Of a stretch of DNA of 64,000 nt, positions 22,572-32,739 are shown one piece after another. A program made the position numbers and the translations under genes. The notes under the pieces are model-generated. The model did not search any database. It was not told the origin of the DNA and saw only the letters and a list, made by a program, of their open reading frames with translations. This DNA comes from Avena insularis (lineage: Eukaryota > Streptophyta > Magnoliopsida > Poales > Poaceae). The DNA lies in the NCBI GenBank assembly GCA_023614405.1, contig CM042689.1, forward strand, positions 325,476,305-325,540,304, given 5' to 3'. Position 1 is the stretch's first letter. Every line of letters starts with the position of its first letter.

Positions 22572-23814
22572 AGAAGCACCCTCGACCCGTCCCTGACCCC
22601 CGCGTCGCCCGTCCTAGGCGACACGGGGGGGGGGGGAGAACCCTGTCGTCGTCCCAGCGCCTCCTCCCTCTCTCTCTCGCCTCCCTGCCGCCGCCAGAGG
22701 TCCCGCCGGAAAATCCCGGGCGGTGACGGCGGCGGCGCGGGTTTCTCCAGGCGCTGGCAGCTCTCAAGCGGCGGCGCGGTTCTTTCGCAGGCGGCGAGGT
22801 GTCGTGGTTCCTGGCGGCGGACACGAGTCCGGCGGTGGCTGAGCTGTGCGGCCTCCCCGGCGGCGGAGGCGCCCCTGCTGCAGCAGGTGGCAGCTGTGGC
22901 CTCGTCCGGGCCTAGATGGGCTTGGGCGGGCTGCGATTTGGGGCCTGCGCAAACAGCGTGGTGGAGCCTGGTGGCGCTGGCTTCTGGGTACCGTGGCGGT
23001 GCCGGCGGCCGGCCAGGCGCCGGTGGGTTGGATCCCCTCCGTCCAGCCCCCGTTCTTCGGGTGAACGAGGTGGGACGATGACAATCACATCCTGCCCCGC
23101 CATTGGCATCTCCGGCTCGCCTCTTGTCGGCGTTGGTTCCAAAAGACGGCTCCTTGCTGCACGTGCTTTGGGCGTTGGAGTCGACGGCAGGGCCGGGAGA
23201 AATCCTCGCGTGATGCTGACGACGGCGATGCCCGTGGGCGCCGTCACCTTCTTGGAGGCGTCGTCATGGCGCTGCTTGTGCCTCCCCACGTCGATCACCG
23301 GGGGAAACCTTGATTCGGTCTATAGATTGCACGGCGGCGATGCATCTGTGTCGTTCCCTTGTTGGAGGCACTACTCAGGTGATTTGATTAGTCCTCGGTG
23401 CGCTAGCTAGAGTTTGGCCTTGGATGCCGCCTAGAGCTTGGGCTTCCGGGGTGCTATGTACGCCGTTGTTGGTTCTCCCTTGTCGACGCCTCCTACAGTC
23501 GGGCTCGGTCCCGCCGTTTCGCTCGCCAACTTGGGCGCTATGGGCGACGGTGCGTTGGCTTGTGTCTTCCTGAGTTAAATCGGTCTTGTGTGGTTCCTTC
23601 CTTCGGTTGTGACGCAGCCTAGAAGCTCGGTGTGTCATCCCCTTGCCATGCTTGGTTGGAGGTGGCTCAAGGAGAGTCTTTGTTGTGTGATTGGTGTAGT
23701 TGTGTTGTTTCCGTGTGGTGTTGTGTTTGTATCTTGTAGCCTTTTGGCGTGATTTCGACCATCTTGGTCTCTTCTTCTATGAAACCGATACACCTCCCAG
23801 GGTGTATCCTTGAA
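22572..23814 (+). mobile_element. LINE derivative without ORF
   Basis: An insertion of about 1.24 kb is flanked by a perfect 15-bp duplication AAAACCAAAAACGAA (22557-22571 and 23815-23829), as made by target-primed reverse transcription. The 5' part is very GC-rich (CCCGCGTCGCCCGTCCTAGG and a G run at 22626-22635), as in the 5' UTRs of grass LINEs. The 3' part ends ATGAAACCGATACACCTCCC...TCCTTGAAAA, like a LINE 3' UTR with a short A tail. No endonuclease or RT frame lies between. It is probably a deletion derivative mobilised by an autonomous LINE; a processed retrogene is an alternative. Confidence 0.7.
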
Positions 23815-23918
23815 AAAACCAAAAACGAAAACTAAGACGCTCCAAGAACAACACAACTATGCATGAAACAATAAAAACGAAGTGTCTAGACATACATGAG
23901 CTTTTTATTGATGAAGAA

Positions 23919-23939
23919 GGGGATGCCTTGGGCATCCCC
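23919..23939 (-). other. Conserved hairpin in the outer Gypsy internal region
   Basis: GGGGATGCCTTGGGCATCCCC forms a 9-bp stem with a 3-base loop. The same position is occupied by hairpins at 17298-17318 and 50705-50725 in the two related elements. Confidence 0.6.
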
Positions 23940-24601
23940 AAGATTTGACGCCCTTACCTATTGAATATTTCTTGGGGTGACATGGGGTGGCATCCCCAAG
24001 CTTGATCTTTTGTCCATCTCATTACATCATTCTTTCTCTACACCTGAAAATTTTCCTTCATACAAAACTTCACACAATCTTTATTAGCAACATTAGTGTG
24101 TTCAAAAGATAATAGACCATTGGGTTTTAGTTTTAGAACAGCAAAACTTTCACTAAAAACACAATCTACTGTATCAATTCCCTCAGAAAGCTCAATTTCC
24201 CAAAAAGAACCCAAAAAAGGAATCAATAAGTAGCGAATGCAAATAATGATAGAAATCTATCAAAATAGACCAGTAGGTAGAAACCGATTTTTCGAAGACC
24301 TTCTGTTGCTCAAATCAAAAAGTGTTGAACTAAGGAAAGTTAGTTAACATATTGGGGGATTTATTCACAAAATATCAGCTCAATCCGACTTACAGAGATT
24401 CCTCACGAATTTTTACGCTGGAGCTCAAAAATCTGTTTCGGGACAGCAACTCTCCAAATCTTACTTCCATCTCATTAGAGGTTATTCTTGGCACAAAAAG
24501 CAAACAAAAATGATAAGGAGAGGTCATTACTGAAGTAATAACTTTCAAGACTCAAGAAAAGTCTTGGGTTATCTCCCAACAAGTACTTTTTTTTAACGCC
24601 T

Positions 24602-25314
24602 TTAAGTTAGGCATGATAGTTTGAGAAGATGCTCACATAAGAAATATGAATTGAAGTAAAAGAGAGCATCAATAAGCAAATTCAAAACACATTTAAGTCT
24701 AACCCACTTCCTATGCATAGGAATCTTGTAAAGAAACAAGTCATTAAAGAACAAAGCAACAAGCATAGGAAAGCAAAACAAGTGCAACTTCAAAATTTTC
24801 AACATAAAGAGGGAAAACTTAATATTTTTGAGATGCATAAGACCATGTTTCCCTCTCTCATAATAACTTTCAGTAGCAACATGAATAAAATTAACAATAT
24901 AACCATCACATAAAACTTTCTTATCATGATCCACATGCATAAAATAATTATTACTCTCCACATAAGCTCATTCTTATTAGTTGTAGTGGGAGCAAATTCA
25001 ACAAAATAGCTATCATTACTATTCTCATCACCATAGTCATCAAATATAGGAGGCATATTGTAATCACAATCAATTTTTTCCTCAATAGTAGGTGGACTGA
25101 AAATATCATACTCATCATTGTAGTCATCATATATTGGAGGTTTGGTATCATCATAAGCAATAGAATAACTATCTTCCAAAGCTGGGGGACTAAAAAGATC
25201 ATTTTCATAAAAACTAGCTTCCCCAAGCTTAGACTTTTCCATAGAATTTGCAATAATGGTGTCCAAATAATTCATACTAATAACATTGCAATTAGCATGC
25301 AAATAAAGTTCCAT
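24602..25314 (-). pseudogene. Payload frame of the outer Gypsy element, acidic plus hydrophobic, frameshifted
   Basis: On the minus strand an acidic segment begins at 25314 (MELYLHANCNVISMNYLDT, then MEKSKLGEASFYENDLFSPP and repeats of PPIYDDYNDEYD type). It shifts frame near 24950 into a segment with FMHVDHDKKVLCDGYIVNF and a hydrophobic stretch (LFMLKILKLHLFCFPMLVAL) that looks membrane-associated. No Gag, RT or integrase motif is present. Similar frames occur in non-autonomous retrotransposons of Triticeae, as far as I recall. Function is unknown. Confidence 0.5.
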
Positions 25315-25506
25315 AGGTTTTTAAATTTTCTCGTCAAACACTTCATGTCCTAACTCAAGATAGATACTATAAAGTTCTCTAATTCTTTTATTGTTTTCCA
25401 TTAATCCTAACTAGTGAAAACAAGAAATAGAAAGACAAAATTGTAGAATCTAAAGGAAATAACTTCGAGCACTCACACCGGAGGATGTGAATACCTTTTA
25501 CCTTAC

Positions 25507-25676
25507 CTCCCTGGCAACGACGCCAGAAAATAGCTTTCTGGCTTGTTGTTGCCGTGGGGTAACGTTTGTGAGTGCCTTTTACCTTTCCTCCCCGGCAATG
25601 GCGCCAGAAAAAACTTTGATGGAGCTTGACGTGGAGGAAAGGTAAAAGCCCCAAAACCTCCCCGGCAACGGCGCCA
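25507..25676 (-). repeat. Three primer-binding-site-like motifs next to the outer 5' LTR
   Basis: On the minus strand TGGCGYCRTTGCC-type motifs lie at about 25660-25676 (adjacent to the LTR), 25590-25606 and 25509-25525. All are followed by a GGAGG-like run and preceded by TTTTCTGG-like bases. The first is the functional position. The others look like tandem copies of the leader, with spacings of 70 and 81 bases. Confidence 0.7.
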
Positions 25677-25686
25677 GAAAACAGCT

Positions 25687-27148
25687 TGATGTCTACGCAC
25701 TTCTATTCTTCTAGACAGTTGTTGGGCCTCCAAGTCCAGAGGTTTGTAGAAGAGCAGCAAGTTTCCCTTAAGTGGATTACCCAAGGTTTATTGAACTCAG
25801 GGAGGAAGTGGTCAAAGGTATACCTCTCAAGCAACCCTGCAATCAAGATACAAGAAGTCTCTTATGTCCCCAACACACCCAATACACTTGTCAGGTGTAT
25901 AGGTGCACTAGTTCAGCGAAGAGATAGTGAAATGCAAGCGGTAACAGTGCCAGAAAATAGCTTGACGGTGAGGTAAAGACTAAAGGAAAAAATAAGGAAG
26001 CAAGCAAACATGCAACATATCTAGATGAAAACATTGTTTGAAAGTTTAGAAACAAGGCCTAGGAATCATACTTTCACTAGTAAACACTCTCTCATATAAA
26101 TATATTCTCTTAACGATACTACTCTTAAATACTCTCCGGTTGGACACTCTAATCCACGGTAGGGCCTTCCCCAATCTAGATAACCCCACACTGTCACCTT
26201 GGGCGCTAAATGGTTCCAACAAACACCACAATTTCATAAAGACATCCAACTCCAAATATAACTCATGATAAATATGTATGTAGTCTAGCTTAAGTGCCAC
26301 ACACGAAGTGCACGCTGTCACTTTCACACACGTGGGGAAAAGCATAGATCTATTAAAGCACAATGAGTATTTATGTAGACTCTAGCCTAAGTTCCACCAT
26401 GGCGTGCATGCTATCACTTTCACACACATGGGGAGAGCATATATCTATTGAAGCACTTGAGTATCAAGGTAGATCTACTTGATTACAAAGCTCATGACCA
26501 CAGCAAGATCATATAAAGAGAGATGAACACATAACTACCGGTAGAGCCCTTAGCCTTGAGGAAGAACTACTCCCTCCTCATCATGGAAATCAGCAACGGT
26601 GATGGAGATGGCGATGGAGATCGATGGAGATGGCTTCGGGGGCACTTCCCCATCCCGGCAAGGTGCCGGAACAGAGACTTTCTGTCCCTCGAATCTCCCC
26701 TTTGGTGGCGGCTGCGCTGCGAAGGTTTTCGTGGATTTCCGCCAGATGATCTAGGGGTTTTGGGTCGAAGGCTTCTTATAGGCGGAGGAGGCAAGGTCGA
26801 TGGAGGGCCAGGGGCCCACACCCCCTGTGGGCGCCACCAGGGCTTGCCCGCGCCTAGGAGGGTGCGGCCACCCTGGTGTCCTCCTCCACCTCTGCTTCGT
26901 GGTTCCGTGTTGCTTCGGGAAAAATAGGAAGATTGGCTTTTGTCCCGTCCAATTCCGATAATATTGATTTTCTGCCTTTTTTGAACTAAAAACAGAAGAA
27001 AACAGGCAACTGGCACTATGGCATCTTATTAATAGGTTAGTCCAGAAAAACATATAAAAAATACCTGAAAGTAAAGACAAATCAAAGCAAAGTAGATACT
27101 AAACAAGCATGGAGCATCAAAAATTATAGATACCTTTCTGATGTATCA
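25687..27148 (-). repeat. 5' LTR of the outer Gypsy element
   Basis: This 1462-bp LTR pairs with 12155-13610 with scattered differences. On the minus strand it starts TGATACATCAGAAAGGTATC and ends GTAGACATCA. It contains the same near-tandem duplication and GC-rich block as its partner. Confidence 0.93.
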
Positions 27149-27153
27149 GTTTA

Positions 27154-27599
27154 CAAGTAGGAATCAAACTCCTATCTCTAGACCTAAACTAGGTAACTTC
27201 GCCTCTGGCTTCATATTGGAACCGTACCCAAGTGTTCGTCTGTCGTCTCCTGCGTCGATCCCCATTGACTCTTCTGTGTTGGGGCAAATCTTTCCTTCGT
27301 CTTCTGGACATCATAGGTGCACCTCCCTGGGTTTGTAGGCATAAACCGGTACTAACTAGGACTTCATGAAGTTTTTCCCGTGTCACGGACCATTATTTTC
27401 ATATCTAAACTAACAAGCAGCCGATCCGGCTTTCATATGGCGGTATAGTATCACCTCCCATTGCGTGTCCTAGAAAAACTTCTAGATCTTCTAGCTCCCT
27501 CCCTTGCTGCTGGTTGACCTGCTCACTGACTCGATCATGATTCGGCCTTAAGGCTGAACGCGTCTACTAAGCCCATCTTCGAAAACATGCCTTCATCAT
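27154..27599. other. Unassigned intergenic DNA
   Basis: No coding frame or element terminus could be recognised. It starts with the sequence that was contiguous with 12149 before the 15-kb insertion. Confidence 0.4.
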
Positions 27600-28690
27600 C
27601 TTTGGAACCTAGTTCTTATGTGAGAGACTATGTTTTTAAAGTTTGTGTCAATCATGGTGTTCATCTATAATATTTTCTTATCACCCATTTTCTCGCATAG
27701 ATGTGAAGGATATACATGCTTGATATCATTTCTAGTTTCTATCTTATTAGTTAATTATATTGCGCACTTGTATGCAAAGATATGTTTTGTTGTGTATATC
27801 TTGTTTCCTTTGTATACTACCGGATTCTAGGAATATAGGGGGAGCTCCATGTCCAAATGTTGTGTATTTGCATTTGAAAGCAAAGTCTAAATAATGCACA
27901 AATTTAGGGGGAGACCCTTGTATCTCTATAGAACTCATTGCATTTATTTGATTTATGTACCCTCTTGTAAGCTCTAGTCATTATGTCATCAACCACCAAA
28001 AACGGGGAGACAACTCCATCCCTAAGTAAGTTTTGGTGTTGATGACATGTGATTATGGAACTAATATTTTTATTAAGTTCCATGCTAGGTTTTGTACAAG
28101 AGGGGAAGGTTCTAGATGGTTGTCGACCCCCTCCCCCTAATTATAAAAAGGGAAAAAAGAAGCTTAAAGGTTTATTTTTCGGTTTCTCTTATGCTTCTTG
28201 CGTCGTAGAAAAATCTGCACTATTAAGAGGGGACTCTCTTTGAACTCTTTGGGGATGATACTTCTTCATATACCTTGTTTTGCACCTATCTCATGTTCAA
28301 AGTTTTGCCATACAATCACATCTTTAGCCTTCTTTGTCTTCAACCCTGTTTTTGCCTTTTTGTCTGGCAAATCCATGCTAAGTCTGGGTGAGCATTGTTT
28401 TGAGCATGACCTTTGCGCATCCAATCTGGGCTCTCGCAAATCTGAGTCGTAGAGATTGGATTTTGGGACACTATAATCTCTTGTTCTTCCTCAAACCAAC
28501 CAACGCTCCTATTGACTTTGTTCCACCATTGCTACACCTCCAAAGCTTGATTCCTCTAGTAAAATCCACATATCTTTGTGGGAATCAAAATAGAAGCTCT
28601 AAATCTACACTTTCACCTGAACAGATCAACAACTCGAACTGTAACTTAGATAGGTTCAGGTCCTCACGATGTACTCGCTCACTGTCTACA
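27600..28690 (+). mobile_element. SIRE/Maximus-like Copia 3' end with partial LTR
   Basis: The sequence around 27830-28030 has the purine-rich signature of SIRE-type Copia elements (ATAGGGGGAGCTCCATGTCC, AATTTAGGGGGAGACCCTTG, then GGTGTTGATGACA). The next 650 bases resemble the LTR of this group from memory (CCTAATTATAAAAAGGG as TATA region, GTCGTAGAAAA, ATCCAATCTGGGCTCTCGCA). No pol lies upstream, so this is a truncated relic. Borders are approximate; the LTR probably starts near 28030. Confidence 0.6.
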
Positions 28691-29544
28691 TGAGGCCTCT
28701 CGTGTAGTTTAATTAATATATTTTATTCATAATTTTTTATTATTAAGATTATACATATGTGATATTATAAATGTTGATATTTTTCTTAAAACATGATTAA
28801 AATTTACTTTGTTTTACTTTAAATAATGTTTGTACTATTATTTTATTTGCGAAAGTGAGGGAGTACCAGTGAGACGACTACGCCAAGCGAGAACATATCC
28901 CCTGCACCAACTGCAACCTTGTGTCTTGGGCCATCCCATGCACAATATATGGTCAAGATGGGTTGACTGATATCATATTTATAAAAAGAACCTCATGTTT
29001 CGTAAAAATTGATCGACACTCTACTTTATCGGGATTTGACTATAAAATTATGTTTCTATATAAAACTGTGTCCCATAGAATTAGAGATATGAACTCATCT
29101 AGTTTAAACAATTTTCTTATGACCTGAACTTTGGGTAGATTTTCTGAACTTTAGCTTAACCAAAACCGAATAAAACCATGAGAAACTTGACAAAACAATG
29201 TGAAACTCAGATGAGAAGGACTGCGGGTTGATAATGACAAAACTATAGGACCGTTTTAGAAATCTTGCAGCACACAGAAGTCCACCGAATCAGACTACGG
29301 GTTGATTTATGTAGACAACAAGGTTGTGTGTGCAAAGATGCTACTACCCAGCTTGTGTCCGTCTTTTGCCGTTGCTGTTTCATCAATCACATGTGCAGCC
29401 GGTGCATAGACTCAGCTGGTGCAAGGGATATGTTCTGTGTGCGGCGAGCCGACCACTACCCCTGGGTGCTATTCTCGTCCTCACGAGAGCGATGGACAAC
29501 TGATTATGCGTGCCATGAACAGGAAAACGGCAGATTTCCCGCAG
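28691..29544. other. Intergenic DNA, AT-rich in the first half, no feature seen
   Basis: I found no credible gene. The AT-rich block 28705-28850 ends in AAAGTGAGGGAGTA, which recalls a Stowaway end, but no matching left terminus was found. Confidence 0.4.
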
Positions 29545-29593
29545 GCTTTGCTTAGAATCTTTTTTTTTTTGCGGGTCGCTTTGCTTAGAATCT
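29545..29593 (-). mobile_element. Minimal LINE-like insertion between 16-bp duplications
   Basis: GCTTTGCTTAGAATCT occurs perfectly at 29545-29560 and 29578-29593. Between them are only 17 bases: ten T and GCGGGTC. On the minus strand this is GACCCGC plus an A tail, as expected for an extremely 5'-truncated retroposon with its target duplication. Confidence 0.55.
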
Positions 29594-29961
29594 GAAACAG
29601 GGTTTTCGTCCAAGGGTCAAACGAAATAGATACTGGAAAAACTACATACCGGAAGTCGCCGGCCAGTATAAAGCGCCATCGTTCCCATCGGGCACAGTCA
29701 CGCAAAACCCATTTTACCAGAAACGCCTCCAGCGATGGCCAGCTCCATCGCCTACCATGAACTGATATCTTTACCGTGTGACCGCGTACCGCCCCGCCCG
29801 TCGCCAGCCAGAACACACGCGTCTAATCTACCACATGTACCGTGCTGCTTTGTTTGTATCCCGCGGCCTGCCGGTTCGCCCGAGCCCATAATAAATACCG
29901 TCCCGGCTTCACGCGTTCCGCCCCTTCATCTTTCGTCTCCGCCGATCTCGGTCTCCAAGAA

Positions 29962-30609
29962 ATGGCGGCCGCGCCCAATCTCCTCCCACTCCTGATGCTC
30001 CTCCTCCTCCTCCTCGCGGCGGCGGCGCCGGCCCCCTCTGCGGCGACGAAGTTCGTCGTCGGCGACAAGCAGAACTGGGCCCCCAACGTCAACTACACCG
30101 CCTGGCCCGACAAGTACCACTTCCATGTCAACGACTGGCTCCGTACGCATCTCACTCTCACTCTCCTCCTGTCCTCCCCACTGTCTAGCATAATCGCCAC
30201 TATTCTCGATCGATCCACCGCCTAATCGGGGTTAATTAACCTGCTTGCACACGCAGAGTTCAACTACGCGAGGGACATGTACGACGTGGTGCAGGTGCGC
30301 GACGAGGAGGCGTTCGAGAAGTGCGACCCGACCAACCCCGTCGTCAGCTACAGCCGGGGCCGCAACTTCGTGATCCAGCTCACCCAACCGGGCCGCTACT
30401 ACTTCATCTGCAGCCGCGGCTACTGCTGGGGCGGCATGAAGGTCACCGTGCTCGTCGAGCCAAGCCCCGCTCCGCCGCCGGCCGCCGTGGCCCTGCCTCC
30501 GTCCACCAACGGCGCCTCATCCTACGGCGCCGCCGGGGTCTCGTCGTGGGTTCTTGCCGCTGCCGCTTTGCTGTGCGCGGCGGTTTTGGGTTTGCCGTTT
30601 GCGGCGTGA
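29962..30609 (+). CDS. Early nodulin-like (phytocyanin) protein, GPI-anchored type
   Basis: Two exons (29962-30142 and 30257-30609) join across a GT-AG intron to give 177 residues; the intron sits just after NDWL, a usual site in phytocyanin genes. Residues 1-28 form a Leu/Ala-rich signal peptide. Residues 29-126 are a plastocyanin-like domain with FVVGDKQNW, NDWLQFNYARDMYDVVQV, Cys83, Cys112 and Cys117. The copper-ligand histidines are replaced by Tyr69 and Tyr116, while Met121 remains, so it should not bind copper in the normal way. This and CSRGYCWGGMKV fit the early nodulin-like group sometimes labelled lamin-like. A Pro/Ala-rich linker and a hydrophobic C-terminus (about 155-177) suggest a GPI anchor at the outer plasma membrane. 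Known relatives act in cell wall or arabinogalactan-related processes; the specific role here is unknown. Confidence 0.9.
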
Positions 30610-30872
30610 TGAAGACGACGAATGCCGCGCGCAGTCGGGCTTATTTCTGGGTACGCGCCGTCCAGGCTTTTAACGCCGTTGTCTGGCCATGCATGTATGG
30701 AAGATACTAATTGATTTGGAAAGCGTGCTTTGATGAGCTGCGATTCGCGTGGGTTGGACATTTGCGCGATTTCCGCGTTTCTCTTCCACCGTTTTGGTGT
30801 GCATGATGCCGCGTACACGCAATTTTGTAAAGAAACAAGATAGCGCATGCAAGTGTTGGGACAAAAATAGTA

Positions 30873-31087
30873 CTCCCTCTGTTCGGGATTATAGGTCCTA
30901 CGCGCATACTTAGGTTGTTAATTTGACTAATAAAATATAACTTATACTTCACAAAAATTATACCATTAAAAAATATAACCTCTAAAATATCTAATAATAT
31001 AATTTTTATTCTATAATTTTTATATTATCTTGTTTAAATTGGTAACCTAGTTATTCGTGCGAGACTTATAATCCCAAACGGAGGTAG
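30873..31087. mobile_element. Stowaway-like MITE (Tc1/Mariner type)
   Basis: The element starts CTCCCTCTGTTCGGGATTAT and ends with the imperfect inverted form ATAATCCCAAACGGAGGTAG. It is flanked by TA on both sides (30871-30872 and 31088-31089) and is about 215 bp, AT-rich inside. It lies about 260 bases downstream of the phytocyanin stop codon. Confidence 0.85.
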
Positions 31088-31249
31088 TAGTACAGGCTGC
31101 AGGTGCAAGAAGAGGAAAAAAAAACAAGAGATACAGAAATCAACTACTAGTACAAAACAGAAAATGAATGACAAAAGATATGAGGCGCTACTACAAGACG
31201 AGAGAATCCTCTTTGGATTAATCATTATATATGTACATTGGGCATATTA

Positions 31250-31420
31250 ATTTCACAACTTGAGGACAGGAAAATCTTCAGGTTTACAACCTCGGCGTAC
31301 AAGGGCCAGTTTGCCGGTAGCGCACTTTCCATCGTATCGTCGGCCGTGATGAAAAATTGGGCACCGCCAAAACACAAATTCTTAGGAGGTTGGCTTATGA
31401 ACAAAGCAAGTGGGAGGAAA
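31250..31420 (+). pseudogene. LINE zf-RVT fragment
   Basis: The frame reads FTTSAYKGQFAGSALSIVSS then NWAPPKHKFLGGWLMNKASG. This resembles the SAYKAQF...WAPPKCKFFAWL block downstream of RT in grass LINEs. It is a short relic with no ends visible. The rest of 31088-31535 shows nothing else. Confidence 0.55.
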
Positions 31421-31536
31421 AGTAAAAATAGAATCCTGCAATTGCATAATGGCGATGAAATAATTGAAGGAGATAACATGCCACGGAGTTCTATAAGAGC
31501 TTATTTGGGCCATCTGAGAAAACTTCTATCACCTTA

Positions 31537-31809
31537 GAGCAAGGGCAATAGTAGAGCCAATTGCTGGCTATAATCCATGTCCATATCATCAAGAGTCAAT
31601 CTAATAGCCAACGTGTATAATAGATAGACATAAAAATATACTAATTTATTAATGTATGTCCCACTTTACACTCTCACATAGTGTCTAGGAGCACGTGTTG
31701 CAGCTGACTCTTAACTAAGAGCCCACTTCTCTTCTCTCTTATCCAACTAAGCAAAAATATACTAGTTTAAGTCTTATAGTCTGCTGACCGGACGTTATTG
31801 TACTTGCTC
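31537..31809. mobile_element. Tourist-like MITE (PIF/Harbinger type)
   Basis: Ends are GAGCAAGGGCAATAG and, inverted, TTGTACTTGCTC, flanked by TTA at 31534-31536 and 31810-31812. Length is 273 bp. The inner sequence (ATAGCCAACGTGTATAATAG, TTAATGTATGTCCCACTTT) is typical of a common grass MITE group. Confidence 0.8.
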
Positions 31810-31829
31810 TTAGATATAGACTTCCCTCA

Positions 31830-32675
31830 GACTAGCTTCAACGGGGTATAATAGGTGGTATCATGTATTACATGTATGCAAAATATTTATGTGTCACTAT
31901 AATTAATGATGAAAGAGATTGTGTTGTTATCATAGATAGGTACCATATCATATAAGAATGGCAATGGACAGGGTATGGGCAGGATAGAGCAATATCATAC
32001 ACATACCCGTATAGTCAATGGGTAGAAAATGTTATCCATACATGTATCCGCGGGTATAAATCTTTACCCATGGCCATATCCGATGGGTACCCGTACCCAT
32101 TGGGTACCCGACGGGTAGATCTAATAGTAAACAAGTTATTCACAATTTTATATTAATCAATATCATAATTGACAAAAAAAATCTCTACTCAATAACAGGT
32201 AGACGAGTACATGATAACTATCAACGTTTAGAAATCGTAATCTCATACTTCCCCCTGGGCTACTCGGCTGCATAGGTTGAAACTTTACACGTAAGTTTTA
32301 CAAGTTAGTCTAAATGGGCAGGGTATGGGTATACCCACGGGTACAACCCTATATTCGTGCCCGTACCCGTGACTTAACGGGCAGGATATAGTTATTACCC
32401 ATGGGTATAAAAGTATACCTATACCCTACCCATGCGGGTACGGTATCCACAGGTACTCATTGGTAAAATTGACATCCTTACTATCATAGCATATAGAACT
32501 AAAAAATCTATTCTTAAATAAATTTTGTACATAATTTTACATTGAAATTCTATAAAACAATAAATATACTAAGACTATGTCACTACTACATGATACTATG
32601 CATTATGGAGATGGTATCATATATGGGTATCATATACATGATACTACTATATGATACTCCCCACTATGACTAGTC
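31830..32675. mobile_element. MITE split by a second MITE
   Basis: The left end GACTAGCTTCAACGGGGTAT and the inverted right end ATGATACTCCCCACTATGAC-TAGTC form terminal inverted repeats. Both flanks are rich in GGTATCATG/ATGATACT. The middle is occupied by the element at 31953-32480. Without it the MITE is about 310 bp. Confidence 0.65.
31953..32480. mobile_element. hAT-like MITE with repeated TACCCGTACCC motifs
   Basis: Termini are TAAGAATGGCAATGGACAGG and, inverted, GTAAAATTGACATCCTTA. Eight-base duplications ATATCATA and CTATCATA (7 of 8 match) flank it, which suggests hAT. The interior has many direct and inverted copies of ACGGGTA/TACCCGT/ATGGGTA, so it can fold extensively. Confidence 0.8.
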
Positions 32676-32739
32676 TCATGTGATTGGCTCGGAAGAATGA
32701 TTGAATAACAAGAGAATCCTTGATGGAAAAAATCAAAGG

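Larger units (their letters stand above)
12155..27148 (-). mobile_element. Complete non-autonomous Gypsy-type LTR retrotransposon with nested insertions (outer)
   Basis: Direct LTRs at 12155-13610 and 25687-27148 bound the element, which is flanked by a perfect target duplication GTTTA (12150-12154 and 27149-27153). It lies on the minus strand: the 5' LTR is the right one, next to a primer-binding motif TGGCGCCGTTGCCGGGG. The 3' end carries the TACTCGAGGACGAGCAGGAG-type polypurine region beside the left LTR. The inner Gypsy element (14026-20844) and a LINE derivative (22572-23814) were inserted later. Without them the element is about 6.9 kb and has no pol. Its internal region shares long non-coding stretches with the elements at 14026-20844 and 38063-54229. 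Similar elements are common in Triticeae; I cannot assign a family name safely. Confidence 0.92.

Noticed and set aside
28705..28875. Possible Stowaway MITE ending GTGAGGGAGTA
   Set aside because: No matching left inverted repeat or TA duplication could be found.
29735..29995. An 86-codon frame upstream of the phytocyanin gene, with TATAAA near 29668
   Set aside because: It overlaps the expected promoter and 5' UTR of the phytocyanin gene in another frame and has no recognisable content.
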